Below are positions 52,578 to 62,371 of a stretch of 64,000 bases of DNA, one piece after another (position 1 is the stretch's first letter; every line of letters starts with the position of its first letter). A program made the translations under genes and the position numbers. The DNA is from Candidatus Eremiobacterota bacterium (GTDB lineage: Bacteria; Vulcanimicrobiota; CADAWZ01; Ess09-12). The stretch lies in NCBI GenBank assembly GCA_031082125.1, contig JAVHLM010000019.1, positions 1 to 64,000 of the forward strand, in the 5' to 3' direction. Below the pieces are notes generated by a model. The model was not told the origin of the DNA. It did not search any database and was given only the letters and a program-made list of their open reading frames with translations.

Positions 52578-53588
52578 CTAGCGGGATTTCACGTAGATCT
52601 TGACGGGGATATCGGCGAGACCCGCATCCTTGCTGGTGATCCTCACGGTGTCCCTGGTGAGGCCCAGGGGAAGCTTGCCGGCATCGGCGACAAAGAGCAC
52701 CTCTTTCTCCTTCTCGATCTCCTTGATTTCGTCGTCGCCTTCAATCCACTCGGGATAGATGATGGCCCCCGAGAGGCGGCCCTTCCCCTTGTTCTGAATC
52801 TTCACCTTGACGCGGCCCTTTTTCCCCTTTTTCACGGTCCCGAAGTCCACTTCCTTGGGGTCAAAGCCTATGATGGGATCGTCGCTTCGGGGCTTTACCT
52901 TGATGGCCACGGGAATGGTCTCACTGCCGCCGTTGGACTCCACTTTTACCTCGCCGGTGTACTCGCCGGGAAAGAACTCATGGGTAAAGGCCCACATATT
53001 GACAGGCCGGGGCGAGGAGAAATGCACCTCGAGCTGCTCCTCGCCCTTCATCCACTGGGGGTAGATTATCTTTATCTCAAGCATTCCCGAGCCCGGGTTC
53101 TCAAAATAGACCAGTTCTCTGGGCTGGGCGCCACGCTCCACTTCCTTGAAATCGATGGCCTTGGTCCTTATCTTCAGGATGGGATCGTTTTTCCCCTGGA
53201 TGATGATGCATTTTGCCGTAATCTCGGCCTTCGGGGTGCCCATGAGATCCCTGAAAGAGATCCGCGTTTCATAATCTCCCGGAATAAGGGCGTTGCTGTC
53301 CAGCGTGAATTTCACCTCTTTGCTCTTGCCCGAGGCAAGGGAGAGATCCTTGGAATCAGCAGTGAGCCAGCCTTTCTCGATGTCAACGCTCCCCAGGAAG
53401 GGCGACGTGGAATGGTTGGTGATCGTAAGAGCAAAGGTCTTGTTCCTGGGCCTCGTCACCACGCCAAAATCCAGGATGGCCTCCGAAAGATCAATCTGTG
53501 CAAGGATTGATACCCCTGTGAGGACGAGCAGCACAAGGGACACCGCCGCGATAATCTGGAATCTCCTCCTGAAACATGCCTTTGCCAT
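52578..53588 (-). CDS. secreted protein with three Ig-like (ASH/MSP-type) domains
   Basis: The 336-residue protein starts at an ATG behind GGGAGGA. Residues 8-30 are a signal peptide or anchor. Three beta-sandwich units follow, each opening with an ILDFGVV/AIDFKEV/EVDFGTV element and containing NxGxG-like strands. These resemble the abnormal-spindle/HYDIN (ASH) or choice-of-anchor D class, usually extracellular adhesion or scaffolding modules. The gene is monocistronic and sits between two large signalling-type loci. Confidence 0.65.
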   Translation of the reverse strand: MAKACFRRRFQIIAAVSLVLLVLTGVSILAQIDLSEAILDFGVVTRPRNKTFALTITNHSTSPFLGSVDIEKGWLTADSKDLSLASGKSKEVKFTLDSNALIPGDYETRISFRDLMGTPKAEITAKCIIIQGKNDPILKIRTKAIDFKEVERGAQPRELVYFENPGSGMLEIKIIYPQWMKGEEQLEVHFSSPRPVNMWAFTHEFFPGEYTGEVKVESNGGSETIPVAIKVKPRSDDPIIGFDPKEVDFGTVKKGKKGRVKVKIQNKGKGRLSGAIIYPEWIEGDDEIKEIEKEKEVLFVADAGKLPLGLTRDTVRITSKDAGLADIPVKIYVKSR

Positions 53589-53665
53589 GGTTGTCCTCCC
53601 GTCAGTTCTTTCCTCTCATATTGATTCCGCACATTGGGGCACAATCCTCCAGAGGGGCCCTCCCC

Positions 53666-53706
53666 TTTCACAAGGGGCAATTTTGTGCTATACTCAAGAG
53701 TATAAT
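53666..53706 (+). promoter_or_regulatory. promoter region with palindrome, kinase-TPR gene
   Basis: TATACTC-AA-GAGTATA (53689-53704) is a perfect 7-bp inverted repeat. Its left arm can act as an extended -10 (TGCTATACT) with TTTCAC 17 nt upstream. The right arm reads GAGTATAAT. The gene starts about 80 nt further on. Confidence 0.5.
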
Positions 53707-53782
53707 TAACGCCATTATAGTAAATTATACCTGGGTAATGGATACTTAATTCCTGCTGCAGGTTTTTCCAGAACATTGCACC

Positions 53783-56700
53783 ATGAGCGACATAATTGAA
53801 CATCTCAAATTCGTCAGGTGTGTCGATTTCAGCCTTGAGGAGAGCGGTCTTCTTTTCATAGGCGATTACGGCGAGCGCTTCTTCCCATGGGACTCCCTGA
53901 GGTATTGTTTCAGCGTGATTCTGAAGAAGAAGAACATCCCCTATCCCCTTTTCATTCTCATATCCCAGGAGACGGACAGGATTTACTACATAGACGGCAA
54001 CATCGCCTCGACGAAGTATTTCAGCGCCTACAAGGCAAAATCCCACGGCCATGGGACCCTTTCCCGTGAACCCCGCAAGGCAAGGGAGATTGGTTTTCAG
54101 AGAATGCTCGCCGTGCTCTGTGCACGTCTCACCAAGGCTTACATAGATAAGCCTCTTATCGGCTACCTCCGGGGCAATATCTTCCTGCTCCCCTCTTTTG
54201 CCACCCTGAAAGAAATCTCTGATTACTGCACCAGGATCATACAAACAGTGTCAGAAGAGGAGATGAAGGGCGCAACCCTCCTTGAAGTCCAGGATGACAG
54301 CCTTAACAAGAAAGCAGTCACCACCAGGGAGCGCCAGGAGTGGAATGAAGGCGACATGGTGCTTGACGGAAGATTCACGGTGCAGGAAGTGAAAAGAGGC
54401 GGCATGGGAACGGTTTATATCGTCTTTGATCCCGAAAACGTGAGGTTCCTCGCCATCAAAACCTTCCAGGAGCGCTACCTCTGGGACGAGAGAATCGTCA
54501 AGCAGTTCATCAAGGAGGCGGAAATCTGGATCAAGCTTGACAGGCATATCAACATCGTGCAGGCCGAGCTGGTCAAGGTGATAGACGGGAAGCCTCACAT
54601 ATTTCTTGAATACATCCAGGGAACAGATCTTGAGAAGCTTACCAGAGAATCACCCCTGTCCGTGGAGCAGAGCCTGAAGTTTGCCATCCAGTTCTGCGAG
54701 GGCATGCACTATGCCTTTAAAAAGCTGGGCCTTATCCACCGCGATATCAAGCCCTCCAACTGCCTCATCACCAGGGAGGGCCTCCTCAAGATAAGCGACT
54801 TCGGCCTCGGAAAGATCTTTGACGAAACGGGCACCGATGCCGATCTCATAAGCTTCCAGATAAAGGAGAAAAGAAAGAGGACCACCACCACCTCCACGGC
54901 AATGGTGGGAACCCTCCCCTTCATGGCCCCCGAGCTCTTCAGCTCCCTCAAGACGCAGAACCGCAAGACCGACATTTACTCTTTCGGTGTGCTTCTTTAC
55001 ATAATGCTCACCGGAACGAATCCTTTCTTCAGCGAAGACCCCCTGGAAGTAATTTCCAACCAGAAGAACCTTACTCCCCGGAATCCCCTGGAATTCAACG
55101 ATAAGATCCCTGAAAGCCTTGCAACCCTTACCCTGAAGTGCCTGGAGAAAAATCCCGACAGAAGGTACAGCGATTTCTCAGAGATAAAGGTGGAGCTTGA
55201 AAGCATTTACCGTGAAACCGCCGGGGCAGATTACGAGGTATTGCGGAACGAGACGGTCTTTACCGAGGATGACTGGGTGAACAAGGGCATCTCCCTCGCC
55301 TCACTTGGCCGCCACAGGGAAGCCCTTATCACTTTCGATCAGGCACTTCATATCAATGAGAGCTCCCTCAGGGCCTATATATTCAAAAGCTCTTCGCTGA
55401 TAGCGATGGGCCGGATAAGGGAATCCCTCGCCTGCATAGAGGACGGCATGAGGCGCGACGAGAGGAACTGGGAGCTCTGGCTCCAGTGCGGCGAGGCCCA
55501 CTGGAAGCTTGGCGGCAGGGATAAAGCATTCGAGTGCTTTGAGCACGCCCTTAACCTCACTGACGACAAGGCGCCCATCCTGGGGAGAAAGGGAGCGCTC
55601 CTTGCCGAGATGGGAAAAATCGACGAAGCCATCCTCTGCTATAATGAGGCTCTTGCGCAGTACCCGCGCGCATCGGAGATATGGAATGAAAAAGGGAGGC
55701 TTCTCATCCTGCTCCACAGGAATGAGGAGGCCCTTGAATGCAACAATGAGGCCCTCAGGATCAATCCCCGCTTCAAGGAGGCCTGGTATCAGAGGGGAGT
55801 GGCCCTCTTTCACCTGGGTCACTTCCAGGAGGCCCTGAGCGCCGCGGAAAAAGTGCTTGCACTGGACCAGGAGTCAGCTGACGCCTGGGTCCTTATCGGA
55901 AAATGCAGGAGAGACATGGACGACTCCGAGAAGGCCATGGAAGCCTGGAACAACGCCATAAGAATCCAGCCGGACAACATGGATGCCTTTTTTTCCAGCA
56001 TCAGCCTTCTTCAGGAGCTCGCCCGCAGCGAAGAGGCCCTCCAGATCCTGGACAGTGCCATTGAGGTGGAGCCTGACAGCACCAGACTGCTCCTGAAGAG
56101 AGCCGAGCTCCTCTTCCACTTCGCCTCTTACGAGGAGGCCCTTGCCCTCACTGAGATAGTGATGGAGTCCGAGCCGGATAACCAGGATGGGGCCTCCATA
56201 ATGAATTCATTGACCCTTTTCATTGAAGAGCAGCAATCTTTTTCAAGGAGAATCCGCTCACTCCTCGTCATTCCGAGGAGCTTCAGCGATCTCAACAGCC
56301 TTCTCTGCATCTACTGCAACCTCGACGAGGCGGGCGGAGTGATAGAAGATGGCGAAGATGAGAGCCCCCTCAGGAGCTCCCTGAAAGCCTCCCTTGCCTT
56401 TATTGCGGGAGACGACGAAAAGTGTCTCAAGAGCCTCGCACCTCTTATCGGCAACGACCAGTTCTCCCACCAGATAACCATGCTCAGGAACCTTATCGAG
56501 GAGAGGCAGGTGAGCAATAGAAATGTTCCGGTGAAAAAAGGAGGCTTAATCGGCTCTTTCTTCAAAAAATCAGCACTGGATGAGCGCTCAGCCGAGGAGC
56601 TTCTGATAAGGGGCCTTGAAAAGCTTCGGCGCTACGAGGCACAGGAGGCGGCAGAGCTTCTTAAAGAGGCTTATCAGAAGGATCCGCGACTCAAGTGCTG

Positions 56701-58486
56701 CCGATTCTTCACAGGCAAAGCCTACGACCTTCAAGGCTCGCCTGAAAAAGCTCAGCCTTATTATGAAGATTTCATATCCCAGTTTCCCCTTTCAATTGGA
56801 TACTGGAAAGAGCGCCTCAAGACTACGAGAAGCCTTGATCCGAACTTTGTGGAATATACCTTCCACAAATGGATTGCCGCATCATCGAAGGATTCGACTC
56901 CATGGAAGGAATATTTCGCCTATCTCTACGAAAATGACTACCGTCAGAAGCTCGATATCATTGCCTCCTTCCTGATAAAAAACAGCTTCATGCCCTGGAG
57001 TCCCCAGGGGAAAGAGCTTTGCCATATGAAGGGGCTTCTCCACTATTCCCTGGGGAATTACAGCTCTTCCATGAAATCCTTCATGGAGGCCCTTGAAGCC
57101 GACCGCAGCGACAGGACCACGCTCACAGGGATAGGCCGTTGCCACGAGGCCCTGAGCTTTCCCCAGCAGGCACAGGAATATTACGAGCTTCTTCTCGAAC
57201 AGGAGGAGACTCAGGATCTGGCAGGCTTTTTCGTGGCGGACCTTTACCTGAAAAGAGGAATGCCTGAAGAGGCTCTCGATATGGTGGAAGAGCTTCTCGC
57301 AGGAAAGGGGATTTCTCCCCTCCTTGCCCTGAAGAAGGCTGAAATCATCGCAGCTTTAGGGAAGTACTCCGAGTTTTTTGATTACTGCAGCGGGATAGAA
57401 CTTCCCGACGAGATGCTTATATCTTTTAAAATGCTGAGAGCCCGGATTCTGGCCGATCAACAGAGGCTGAACGACGCCATCGCGGAGATCACAGGTGTGT
57501 ACCTCTCCGATCCTTACTACCTTCCCGTGGCAAAGTGCCTGGGCTTTCTCTACCTGAGGGCCCAGAATTATCATAAGGCCCTGGCCCTCTTTGACGGGAT
57601 CATCGTGGCTTTTCCGCTGGATTACGAGATAAGCCTTGGGAAAGGCATCACCTTCTACCTCATGAGAAATTATGCCGAGGCCCTTCTCTATTTTATAAAA
57701 GCCCAGGAACTCAATCCCTTTGACAGGGAAATCTGGCATTATCTCGGTGCCACTTATTTCCACCTGAAAAAGCAGCAGGAGTCAGAAAAGTGCTGGGAAA
57801 AGGCCCTCAGCTCCGGGAGCAAGGGAGCCGCCGCCTGGGCCAACAAGGCAGCATTCCTTTACCACACCGGAAAATACCGTGAAGCTCTTGAAATGGCCGG
57901 GCGGTCCCTCTACCTTGAAAAGACGGTCCATGGATGGCTTACCCATTCCCGCTGCCACTGGAAGCTCGGGAATATCAAGGAGGCGATCAGGAGCGCCGAA
58001 AATGCCGTATCCCACTCTCCCCATCTCGCCACATGCTGGGTTCTGAGAGGTCTCCTGGAATTCCAGCTCAAAAACTATGAAACATGCAGCCAGAGCTTTG
58101 AAAAGGCTTCAAAGATTGAGAACAAGCACCCGGTAATATGGTATGACAAGGCCCTTCTTGCCCTTCTCACCAACAGCCACACTGAAGCAAAAAAAGCTCT
58201 CGACAGAGCCATTGCACTGAATCCATCATTTTTTGAGGCCTTTATCGCCCGCTACGCTCTCGCCGAGGAAAAGGAGCATATGGGCCACATGCTTCTCTCA
58301 CAGGCCCAGAAGGCTGACCCGGTGAAATTTGAGGCCTGGTCCGGGGCTTACGAGTCCTCCCGCAATGTCCTCGCAACACTTGCTCCCCTTGAGCTGGAAG
58401 AGGATCCTTTTTCCCTTCCCCTCAACAGGGCCATTCCTGCCTCTCCTGCCGTCGATCTCTTCCATCTGGTCCTCAAGGGCCGGTAA
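53783..58486 (+). CDS. Ser/Thr protein kinase fused to a very long TPR array
   Basis: The 1567-residue protein has an unrecognised N-terminal domain (1-185), then a Hanks-type kinase (about 195-480). Motifs include KRGGMGTVY (204-212), Lys226, HRDIKPSN (319-326), DFG (339-341) and APE (382-384), so it should be active. More than 1000 residues of TPR-like repeats follow (for example LWLQCGEAHWKLGGRDKAFE and LARFLALF-like units), ending in a tail shared with the TPR protein at 40402. There is no transmembrane segment. TPRs probably recruit substrates or sense partners. There is no strong ribosome binding site at its ATG. Confidence 0.88.
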   Translation: MSDIIEHLKFVRCVDFSLEESGLLFIGDYGERFFPWDSLRYCFSVILKKKNIPYPLFILISQETDRIYYIDGNIASTKYFSAYKAKSHGHGTLSREPRKAREIGFQRMLAVLCARLTKAYIDKPLIGYLRGNIFLLPSFATLKEISDYCTRIIQTVSEEEMKGATLLEVQDDSLNKKAVTTRERQEWNEGDMVLDGRFTVQEVKRGGMGTVYIVFDPENVRFLAIKTFQERYLWDERIVKQFIKEAEIWIKLDRHINIVQAELVKVIDGKPHIFLEYIQGTDLEKLTRESPLSVEQSLKFAIQFCEGMHYAFKKLGLIHRDIKPSNCLITREGLLKISDFGLGKIFDETGTDADLISFQIKEKRKRTTTTSTAMVGTLPFMAPELFSSLKTQNRKTDIYSFGVLLYIMLTGTNPFFSEDPLEVISNQKNLTPRNPLEFNDKIPESLATLTLKCLEKNPDRRYSDFSEIKVELESIYRETAGADYEVLRNETVFTEDDWVNKGISLASLGRHREALITFDQALHINESSLRAYIFKSSSLIAMGRIRESLACIEDGMRRDERNWELWLQCGEAHWKLGGRDKAFECFEHALNLTDDKAPILGRKGALLAEMGKIDEAILCYNEALAQYPRASEIWNEKGRLLILLHRNEEALECNNEALRINPRFKEAWYQRGVALFHLGHFQEALSAAEKVLALDQESADAWVLIGKCRRDMDDSEKAMEAWNNAIRIQPDNMDAFFSSISLLQELARSEEALQILDSAIEVEPDSTRLLLKRAELLFHFASYEEALALTEIVMESEPDNQDGASIMNSLTLFIEEQQSFSRRIRSLLVIPRSFSDLNSLLCIYCNLDEAGGVIEDGEDESPLRSSLKASLAFIAGDDEKCLKSLAPLIGNDQFSHQITMLRNLIEERQVSNRNVPVKKGGLIGSFFKKSALDERSAEELLIRGLEKLRRYEAQEAAELLKEAYQKDPRLKCCRFFTGKAYDLQGSPEKAQPYYEDFISQFPLSIGYWKERLKTTRSLDPNFVEYTFHKWIAASSKDSTPWKEYFAYLYENDYRQKLDIIASFLIKNSFMPWSPQGKELCHMKGLLHYSLGNYSSSMKSFMEALEADRSDRTTLTGIGRCHEALSFPQQAQEYYELLLEQEETQDLAGFFVADLYLKRGMPEEALDMVEELLAGKGISPLLALKKAEIIAALGKYSEFFDYCSGIELPDEMLISFKMLRARILADQQRLNDAIAEITGVYLSDPYYLPVAKCLGFLYLRAQNYHKALALFDGIIVAFPLDYEISLGKGITFYLMRNYAEALLYFIKAQELNPFDREIWHYLGATYFHLKKQQESEKCWEKALSSGSKGAAAWANKAAFLYHTGKYREALEMAGRSLYLEKTVHGWLTHSRCHWKLGNIKEAIRSAENAVSHSPHLATCWVLRGLLEFQLKNYETCSQSFEKASKIENKHPVIWYDKALLALLTNSHTEAKKALDRAIALNPSFFEAFIARYALAEEKEHMGHMLLSQAQKADPVKFEAWSGAYESSRNVLATLAPLELEEDPFSLPLNRAIPASPAVDLFHLVLKGR

Positions 58487-58507
58487 GAGGGGATAAGAAG
58501 GGCTTTA

Positions 58508-59467
58508 TTACGCAGATTTTCCCCTGCTCTGCAGAAGGGCAGTGAAGATCTCCACCATCTCAGGGTCAAACTGGGAGCCGGCACAGCGGTTTATCTCGTC
58601 CACCGCCTGCTCCCTGGACATGCCCTTCCTGTAAGGACGGTCAGATATCATCGCGTCAAAGGCATCGGCAATGGATATGATCCTTGCCTCCACCGGTATA
58701 TCATTTCCTTTCAGGCCGTCGGGATAACCCTTCCCATCCCACCGCTCATGGTGGTGGCGCACAGCAGGGAGGAGGTCATTGAACTCCGGATCATGCTTTA
58801 AAAGCTGCTCGCCAAGACGGGGATGCTCCTTTATCATGCTTTTTTCCTCGTCGGTGAGGGCTCCCGGCTTTTCAAGGATCTCATAGGGTATGGCATATTT
58901 CCCGATGTCATGGTAGACCCCGAGCTTCTTGTAATAGCCCCCGGGCTCATTCTGCCCGGCCCTTTTGCTGTTCCAGGCAAAATTCATCTGCCGGGCAAGC
59001 TTCCCCGCAATCTCTCCCACGCGGACGGAATGCTCATAACTGGAAGCCGAGGAGTCCTTGAACCGGGATATTACGGAGTTCGTGGTGCCGGAGGACCCTT
59101 CCCGGGTCTTTGGAGGCTCATGAGGGAGAGGGGATTTTGGCGTGACACTGCCCGCGCTCCCGGCTCCCGCGGTACCTGCAGGGGCACTGGAGCCCTTCCG
59201 GGAATTCATGAGCTTGAGAAGGTTCACGTCCCATGTAGTGGAGAAAATCTGGAGGGTTCTGTCGGCCTGCTGCTGATTCTGAGACTTCGGCTCTTCACTG
59301 AGGGAGCCCCTGGTCAAGGAGGTGTCATCAAAATGAGAAACCACATCCGGCTCATGGCTTCCACTTCTCACGCCATCGCCGGTTGTGTACTGCCTGCCAG
59401 CTCCACTACCGACGCCGCCAGCTTGAGTACCCCACCCTGGAACTTGCATCCAATCAGGTACTCTCAC
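58508..59467 (-). CDS. HD-GYP domain protein (cyclic-di-GMP phosphodiesterase type)
   Basis: The 319-residue protein starts at GTG behind GGGAG. An N-terminal half of low complexity (Gly, Ser, Pro; about 1-140) precedes an HD-GYP domain: HSVRVGEIAGKLA, HDIGK, a further His in EHPRLGEQLL, HHERWDGKGYPDGL and DAFDAM. All metal ligands and the GYP triplet are present. The family hydrolyses cyclic di-GMP. The N-terminus may be a flexible interaction region. It is convergent with the kinase gene, so perhaps part of a signalling neighbourhood. Confidence 0.85.
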   Translation of the reverse strand: MRVPDWMQVPGWGTQAGGVGSGAGRQYTTGDGVRSGSHEPDVVSHFDDTSLTRGSLSEEPKSQNQQQADRTLQIFSTTWDVNLLKLMNSRKGSSAPAGTAGAGSAGSVTPKSPLPHEPPKTREGSSGTTNSVISRFKDSSASSYEHSVRVGEIAGKLARQMNFAWNSKRAGQNEPGGYYKKLGVYHDIGKYAIPYEILEKPGALTDEEKSMIKEHPRLGEQLLKHDPEFNDLLPAVRHHHERWDGKGYPDGLKGNDIPVEARIISIADAFDAMISDRPYRKGMSREQAVDEINRCAGSQFDPEMVEIFTALLQSRGKSA

Positions 59468-59604
59468 GATTTTCGCTCCCGCTTCAAAGTCCCCGATCCC
59501 CTGCTACCCCTGCTTTTATTATAACTACATGGCGGGTGGCTGTTCGTTGATTTTTTGTAACCTATGTAAATTTTTTCGGAACAAATTGTTAAAAAAATGT
59601 GAAT

Positions 59605-61149
59605 TTACAAACCCTCCATGAAAAAAGGGCGATCAAGTGACCTGTATTGAAGGGCTTCGGCGACATGATGCATTTTAATTCTCCCTGAGCCTTCCAGGTC
59701 GGCGATGGTCCTTGAGAGCTTGAGCACTCTTGTATAGGCACGGGCACTGAGGGCAAGCCTCTCAACGCCTTCGCGCAGAAGGTTCCCGCCTTCCCTGTCA
59801 ACAAGGCAGAACCGTTCCACTTCCGCAGGCGACATATGGGCGTTCCACCTAATGCTGCCCCTGCCAAAGCGCTCCTGCTGGATGAGCCTGGTCCTCATGA
59901 CCCTCTCCCTTATGGCCTTCGAGGCCTCGCCTGAGGGCCTCCGGCCGAGATCTTCCAGGGGGAGACGCGGCACCTCGATATGAATGTCTATTCTGTCCAT
60001 GAGAGGCCCCGAGATCCTGGTCCTGTATTTCTGGATCCTCTGAGGCGTGCACTCGCAGCGCCTCAGAGGATCCATAAGGAACCCGCAGGGACAGGGATTC
60101 ATTGACCCGATCAGCATGAATGATGAGGGATAGGTCACAGAAGTATGAGCCCTTGAGATGACGACAGTCCCATCCTCCAGGGGTTGGCGGAGCATCTCAA
60201 GGACATCTCTCCTGAATTCCGGAAGCTCGTCAAGAAAGAGCACACCGTGGTGGGCAAAGCTTATCTCGCCTGGCCTGGGGACTCTCCCGCCTCCGACAAG
60301 ACCCGCATAAGAAGAGGAATTATGGGGAGCCCTGAATGGCCTTTCGGTGATCAGAGGCCTTTCTGGGGGAAGGAGCCCCTGGACACTGTATATCTTTGTC
60401 ACCTCAATGGCCTCCTCAAAGCTCATCGGAGGCAGAATAGATGAAAACCGCCGGGCAAGCATGGTCTTCCCAGAACCGGGAGGGCCCACCATCACTATGT
60501 TGTGGTGCCCTGCCGCAGCGACTTCAAGCGCTCTTTTCGCTCCCCTGTGCCCCTTGACATCGCAGAAATCCTCATAGGATTCCTCAGGCTCCGCGGCAGG
60601 AGAGCGCAAAGGAGCATCTTCACGCCCTGGTCCTGCAGGGCCGGCACTGACCACCTCAACAGCTTCACGGAGGGTCTTTACAGGGTACACCCTGACGCCG
60701 CTCACAAGGGTCGCCTCGGAAAAGTTGTTCCACGGCACCACAAGGCAGGGAGGCTTATTCTTTTTAACTTCCATGGCAATGGGAAGCACACCGCCCACAT
60801 CCCTTACAGTTCCGTCAAGAGCGAGCTCCCCCACAATGACAAATTCATCAAGGTGCAATGATTCCAAGGAGCCCGAGGCTGCAAGTATTCCCATGGCAAT
60901 GGCCATGTCGAAGGAAGGCCCCTCCTTTCTTATGTCACAGGGCGCAAGGTTCACCGTGATCCTCCGGGAGGGGAACTCAAAACCGGCATTTCTTATTGCC
61001 GAGCGGACCCTGTCCTTGGACTCGCTCACCGACTTGTCGGGGAGCCCCACGATAGTAATCCCGGGGAGTCCCTTTGAAATATCCACTTCCACTTCTATGG
61101 AAAAGGCATCAATACCAAGCACCGACATGCTTCTCATATGGGCAAGCAT
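59605..61149 (-). CDS. comM: ComM/YifB-family Mg chelatase-like AAA+ ATPase
   Basis: The 514-residue protein follows AAAGGAG. An N-terminal Lon-like/YifB domain (about 1-170) precedes the AAA+ core with Walker A GPPGSGKTM, the HHGVLFLDELPEF Walker B region and the RTRISGPLMDRIDIH region. The C-terminal Mg-chelatase-type helical domain with SLSARAYTRVLKL-like text follows. ComM helps branch migration in natural transformation; YifB homologues occur widely. Transformation here is an inference only. Confidence 0.9.
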   Translation of the reverse strand: MLAHMRSMSVLGIDAFSIEVEVDISKGLPGITIVGLPDKSVSESKDRVRSAIRNAGFEFPSRRITVNLAPCDIRKEGPSFDMAIAMGILAASGSLESLHLDEFVIVGELALDGTVRDVGGVLPIAMEVKKNKPPCLVVPWNNFSEATLVSGVRVYPVKTLREAVEVVSAGPAGPGREDAPLRSPAAEPEESYEDFCDVKGHRGAKRALEVAAAGHHNIVMVGPPGSGKTMLARRFSSILPPMSFEEAIEVTKIYSVQGLLPPERPLITERPFRAPHNSSSYAGLVGGGRVPRPGEISFAHHGVLFLDELPEFRRDVLEMLRQPLEDGTVVISRAHTSVTYPSSFMLIGSMNPCPCGFLMDPLRRCECTPQRIQKYRTRISGPLMDRIDIHIEVPRLPLEDLGRRPSGEASKAIRERVMRTRLIQQERFGRGSIRWNAHMSPAEVERFCLVDREGGNLLREGVERLALSARAYTRVLKLSRTIADLEGSGRIKMHHVAEALQYRSLDRPFFMEGL

Positions 61150-61412
61150 AGCGTTCTCCTTTCATCACAGAGTCTTTCAAGACAATCATATCCCGGAGAT
61201 ATTGCCGTCACATTTCCATTTTTTTAACGGTCTTCATCTTTCTGTTACATTTTTGCACCGCCACAGGGGAGATTCCTGACCTCAAGAGGAAAAAAATCTC
61301 CCAGGAAGAATATCTGATTCATACGCACTCTCATCTCGGGCACTGATCTCACCTGAAACCTGGAAAACAGCCTGAAATCTTCCCAAAGCATTTTTATTTA
61401 TGGAGGGGATTT

Positions 61413-62018
61413 ATGGAATCAAAAGCGGAAGCCAAGATGGATTCGAAAAGGATTGTTGGGGTTGTGATGCTCTGCGCGGCCTGTCTTTTCGGCATTCTCA
61501 TCAGCACCGCCTTCTTCAGCGTCCAGGAGGCCGATGAGATACCTTACTGGTGGAAAGGCTACCGGATCACGGGAACCATTACCGAGTTAGCCCGCGATCA
61601 TATCAAGATAAGGATAGAAAACGGCAAGGAAATGGATTTTGAGATCAACGCCCATACCAAGGTATCACTTATGGGGAGGATTCAGCTTGACAAGGGGGTG
61701 CTTGTAAGGATTACCTACAAGGCCATCAAGGACGAGAAAGTCCCTTCACTGGCCCGGTGGATAAGGGAACTCCCTTCCCAGTCGGAACCGGCAGGAACCT
61801 CCTCTCTGCCCAAGGCACCGGCATCACCGACATCGTCTGCATCACCGGCTCAGACATCACCCGAGTCATCAGTACCGATAACAGCACCGGCAGCAACACC
61901 GATAACAGCACCGGCAGCAACACCGGCAGCAGCACCGGCAGCAGCACCCACATCGGCAACGGCCCCGGTTTCAACACCGGCGGCACCTTCTGAGCCCGGA
62001 GATGAGAAAGCTCCCTAG
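61413..62018 (+). CDS. membrane-anchored protein with Pro/Ala-rich tail
   Basis: The 201-residue protein starts behind GGAGGGG. One transmembrane helix (about 13-36, VVMLCAACLFGILIS) is followed by a beta-rich segment (YRITGTITELARDHIKIRIENGKEM) like an OB or DUF5666-type domain. The last 70 residues are Pro, Ala and Thr repeats encoded by short tandem repeats. It probably projects into the periplasm. Function unknown. Its end overlaps the convergent yraN by 4 nt (CTAG). Confidence 0.7.
   Translation: MESKAEAKMDSKRIVGVVMLCAACLFGILISTAFFSVQEADEIPYWWKGYRITGTITELARDHIKIRIENGKEMDFEINAHTKVSLMGRIQLDKGVLVRITYKAIKDEKVPSLARWIRELPSQSEPAGTSSLPKAPASPTSSASPAQTSPESSVPITAPAATPITAPAATPAAAPAAAPTSATAPVSTPAAPSEPGDEKAP
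61874..61945 (+). repeat. short tandem repeats in the Pro/Ala tail
   Basis: A 24-bp unit beginning ACCGATAACAGC occurs twice (61874-61897 and 61898-61921), then a 12-bp unit ACCGGCAGCAGC twice (61922-61933 and 61934-61945). The tract encodes Ala/Pro/Thr and may vary in length. Confidence 0.8.
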
Positions 62019-62365
62019 AAGGCTTGCTCGATATGCTCCAGCTCCCCCGTGCAGAGCACGATGGAGATCACATCAAAGCGGCATGGTGCTTCCTGGAGGC
62101 TCTTTTGCTGAAGATATGAAAGGGCTGCCTGGCGGATTCTCCTCTGTTTGCCCCTGTCTACTGCCTCGGTGGGATCGCCGAAATCACGGGTTCTTCTCGT
62201 CTTTACCTCAACGAAGACCATTTCCTCGCCCAGGCGGGCTATGATGTCAATTTCTTTTCTCAGGGCACGGAAGTTTGTCTCAAGGATTGTGTAGCCTTTC
62301 CCCCTGAGATACTGCTGCGCTCTCTCCTCTCCCTCTCTCCCTTTCCTGATATGGCTGCTCTTCAC
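62015..62365 (-). CDS. yraN: YraN/UPF0102 family nuclease-like protein
   Basis: The 116-residue protein has the Holliday-junction resolvase-like nuclease signature EIDIIARLGEEMVFVEVKTRR, with Asp, Glu and Lys in PD-(D/E)xK spacing. It is encoded next to rnhB, a very common order in bacteria. Confidence 0.88.
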   Translation of the reverse strand: MKSSHIRKGREGEERAQQYLRGKGYTILETNFRALRKEIDIIARLGEEMVFVEVKTRRTRDFGDPTEAVDRGKQRRIRQAALSYLQQKSLQEAPCRFDVISIVLCTGELEHIEQAF

Positions 62366-62371
62366 TGGAAC

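Noticed and set aside
52568-52580. CTAGGGCCTAG palindrome between the PLD and Ig-domain genes
   Set aside because: It is made up of the two convergent TAG stops and lacks a T-run, so it is not a convincing terminator or operator.
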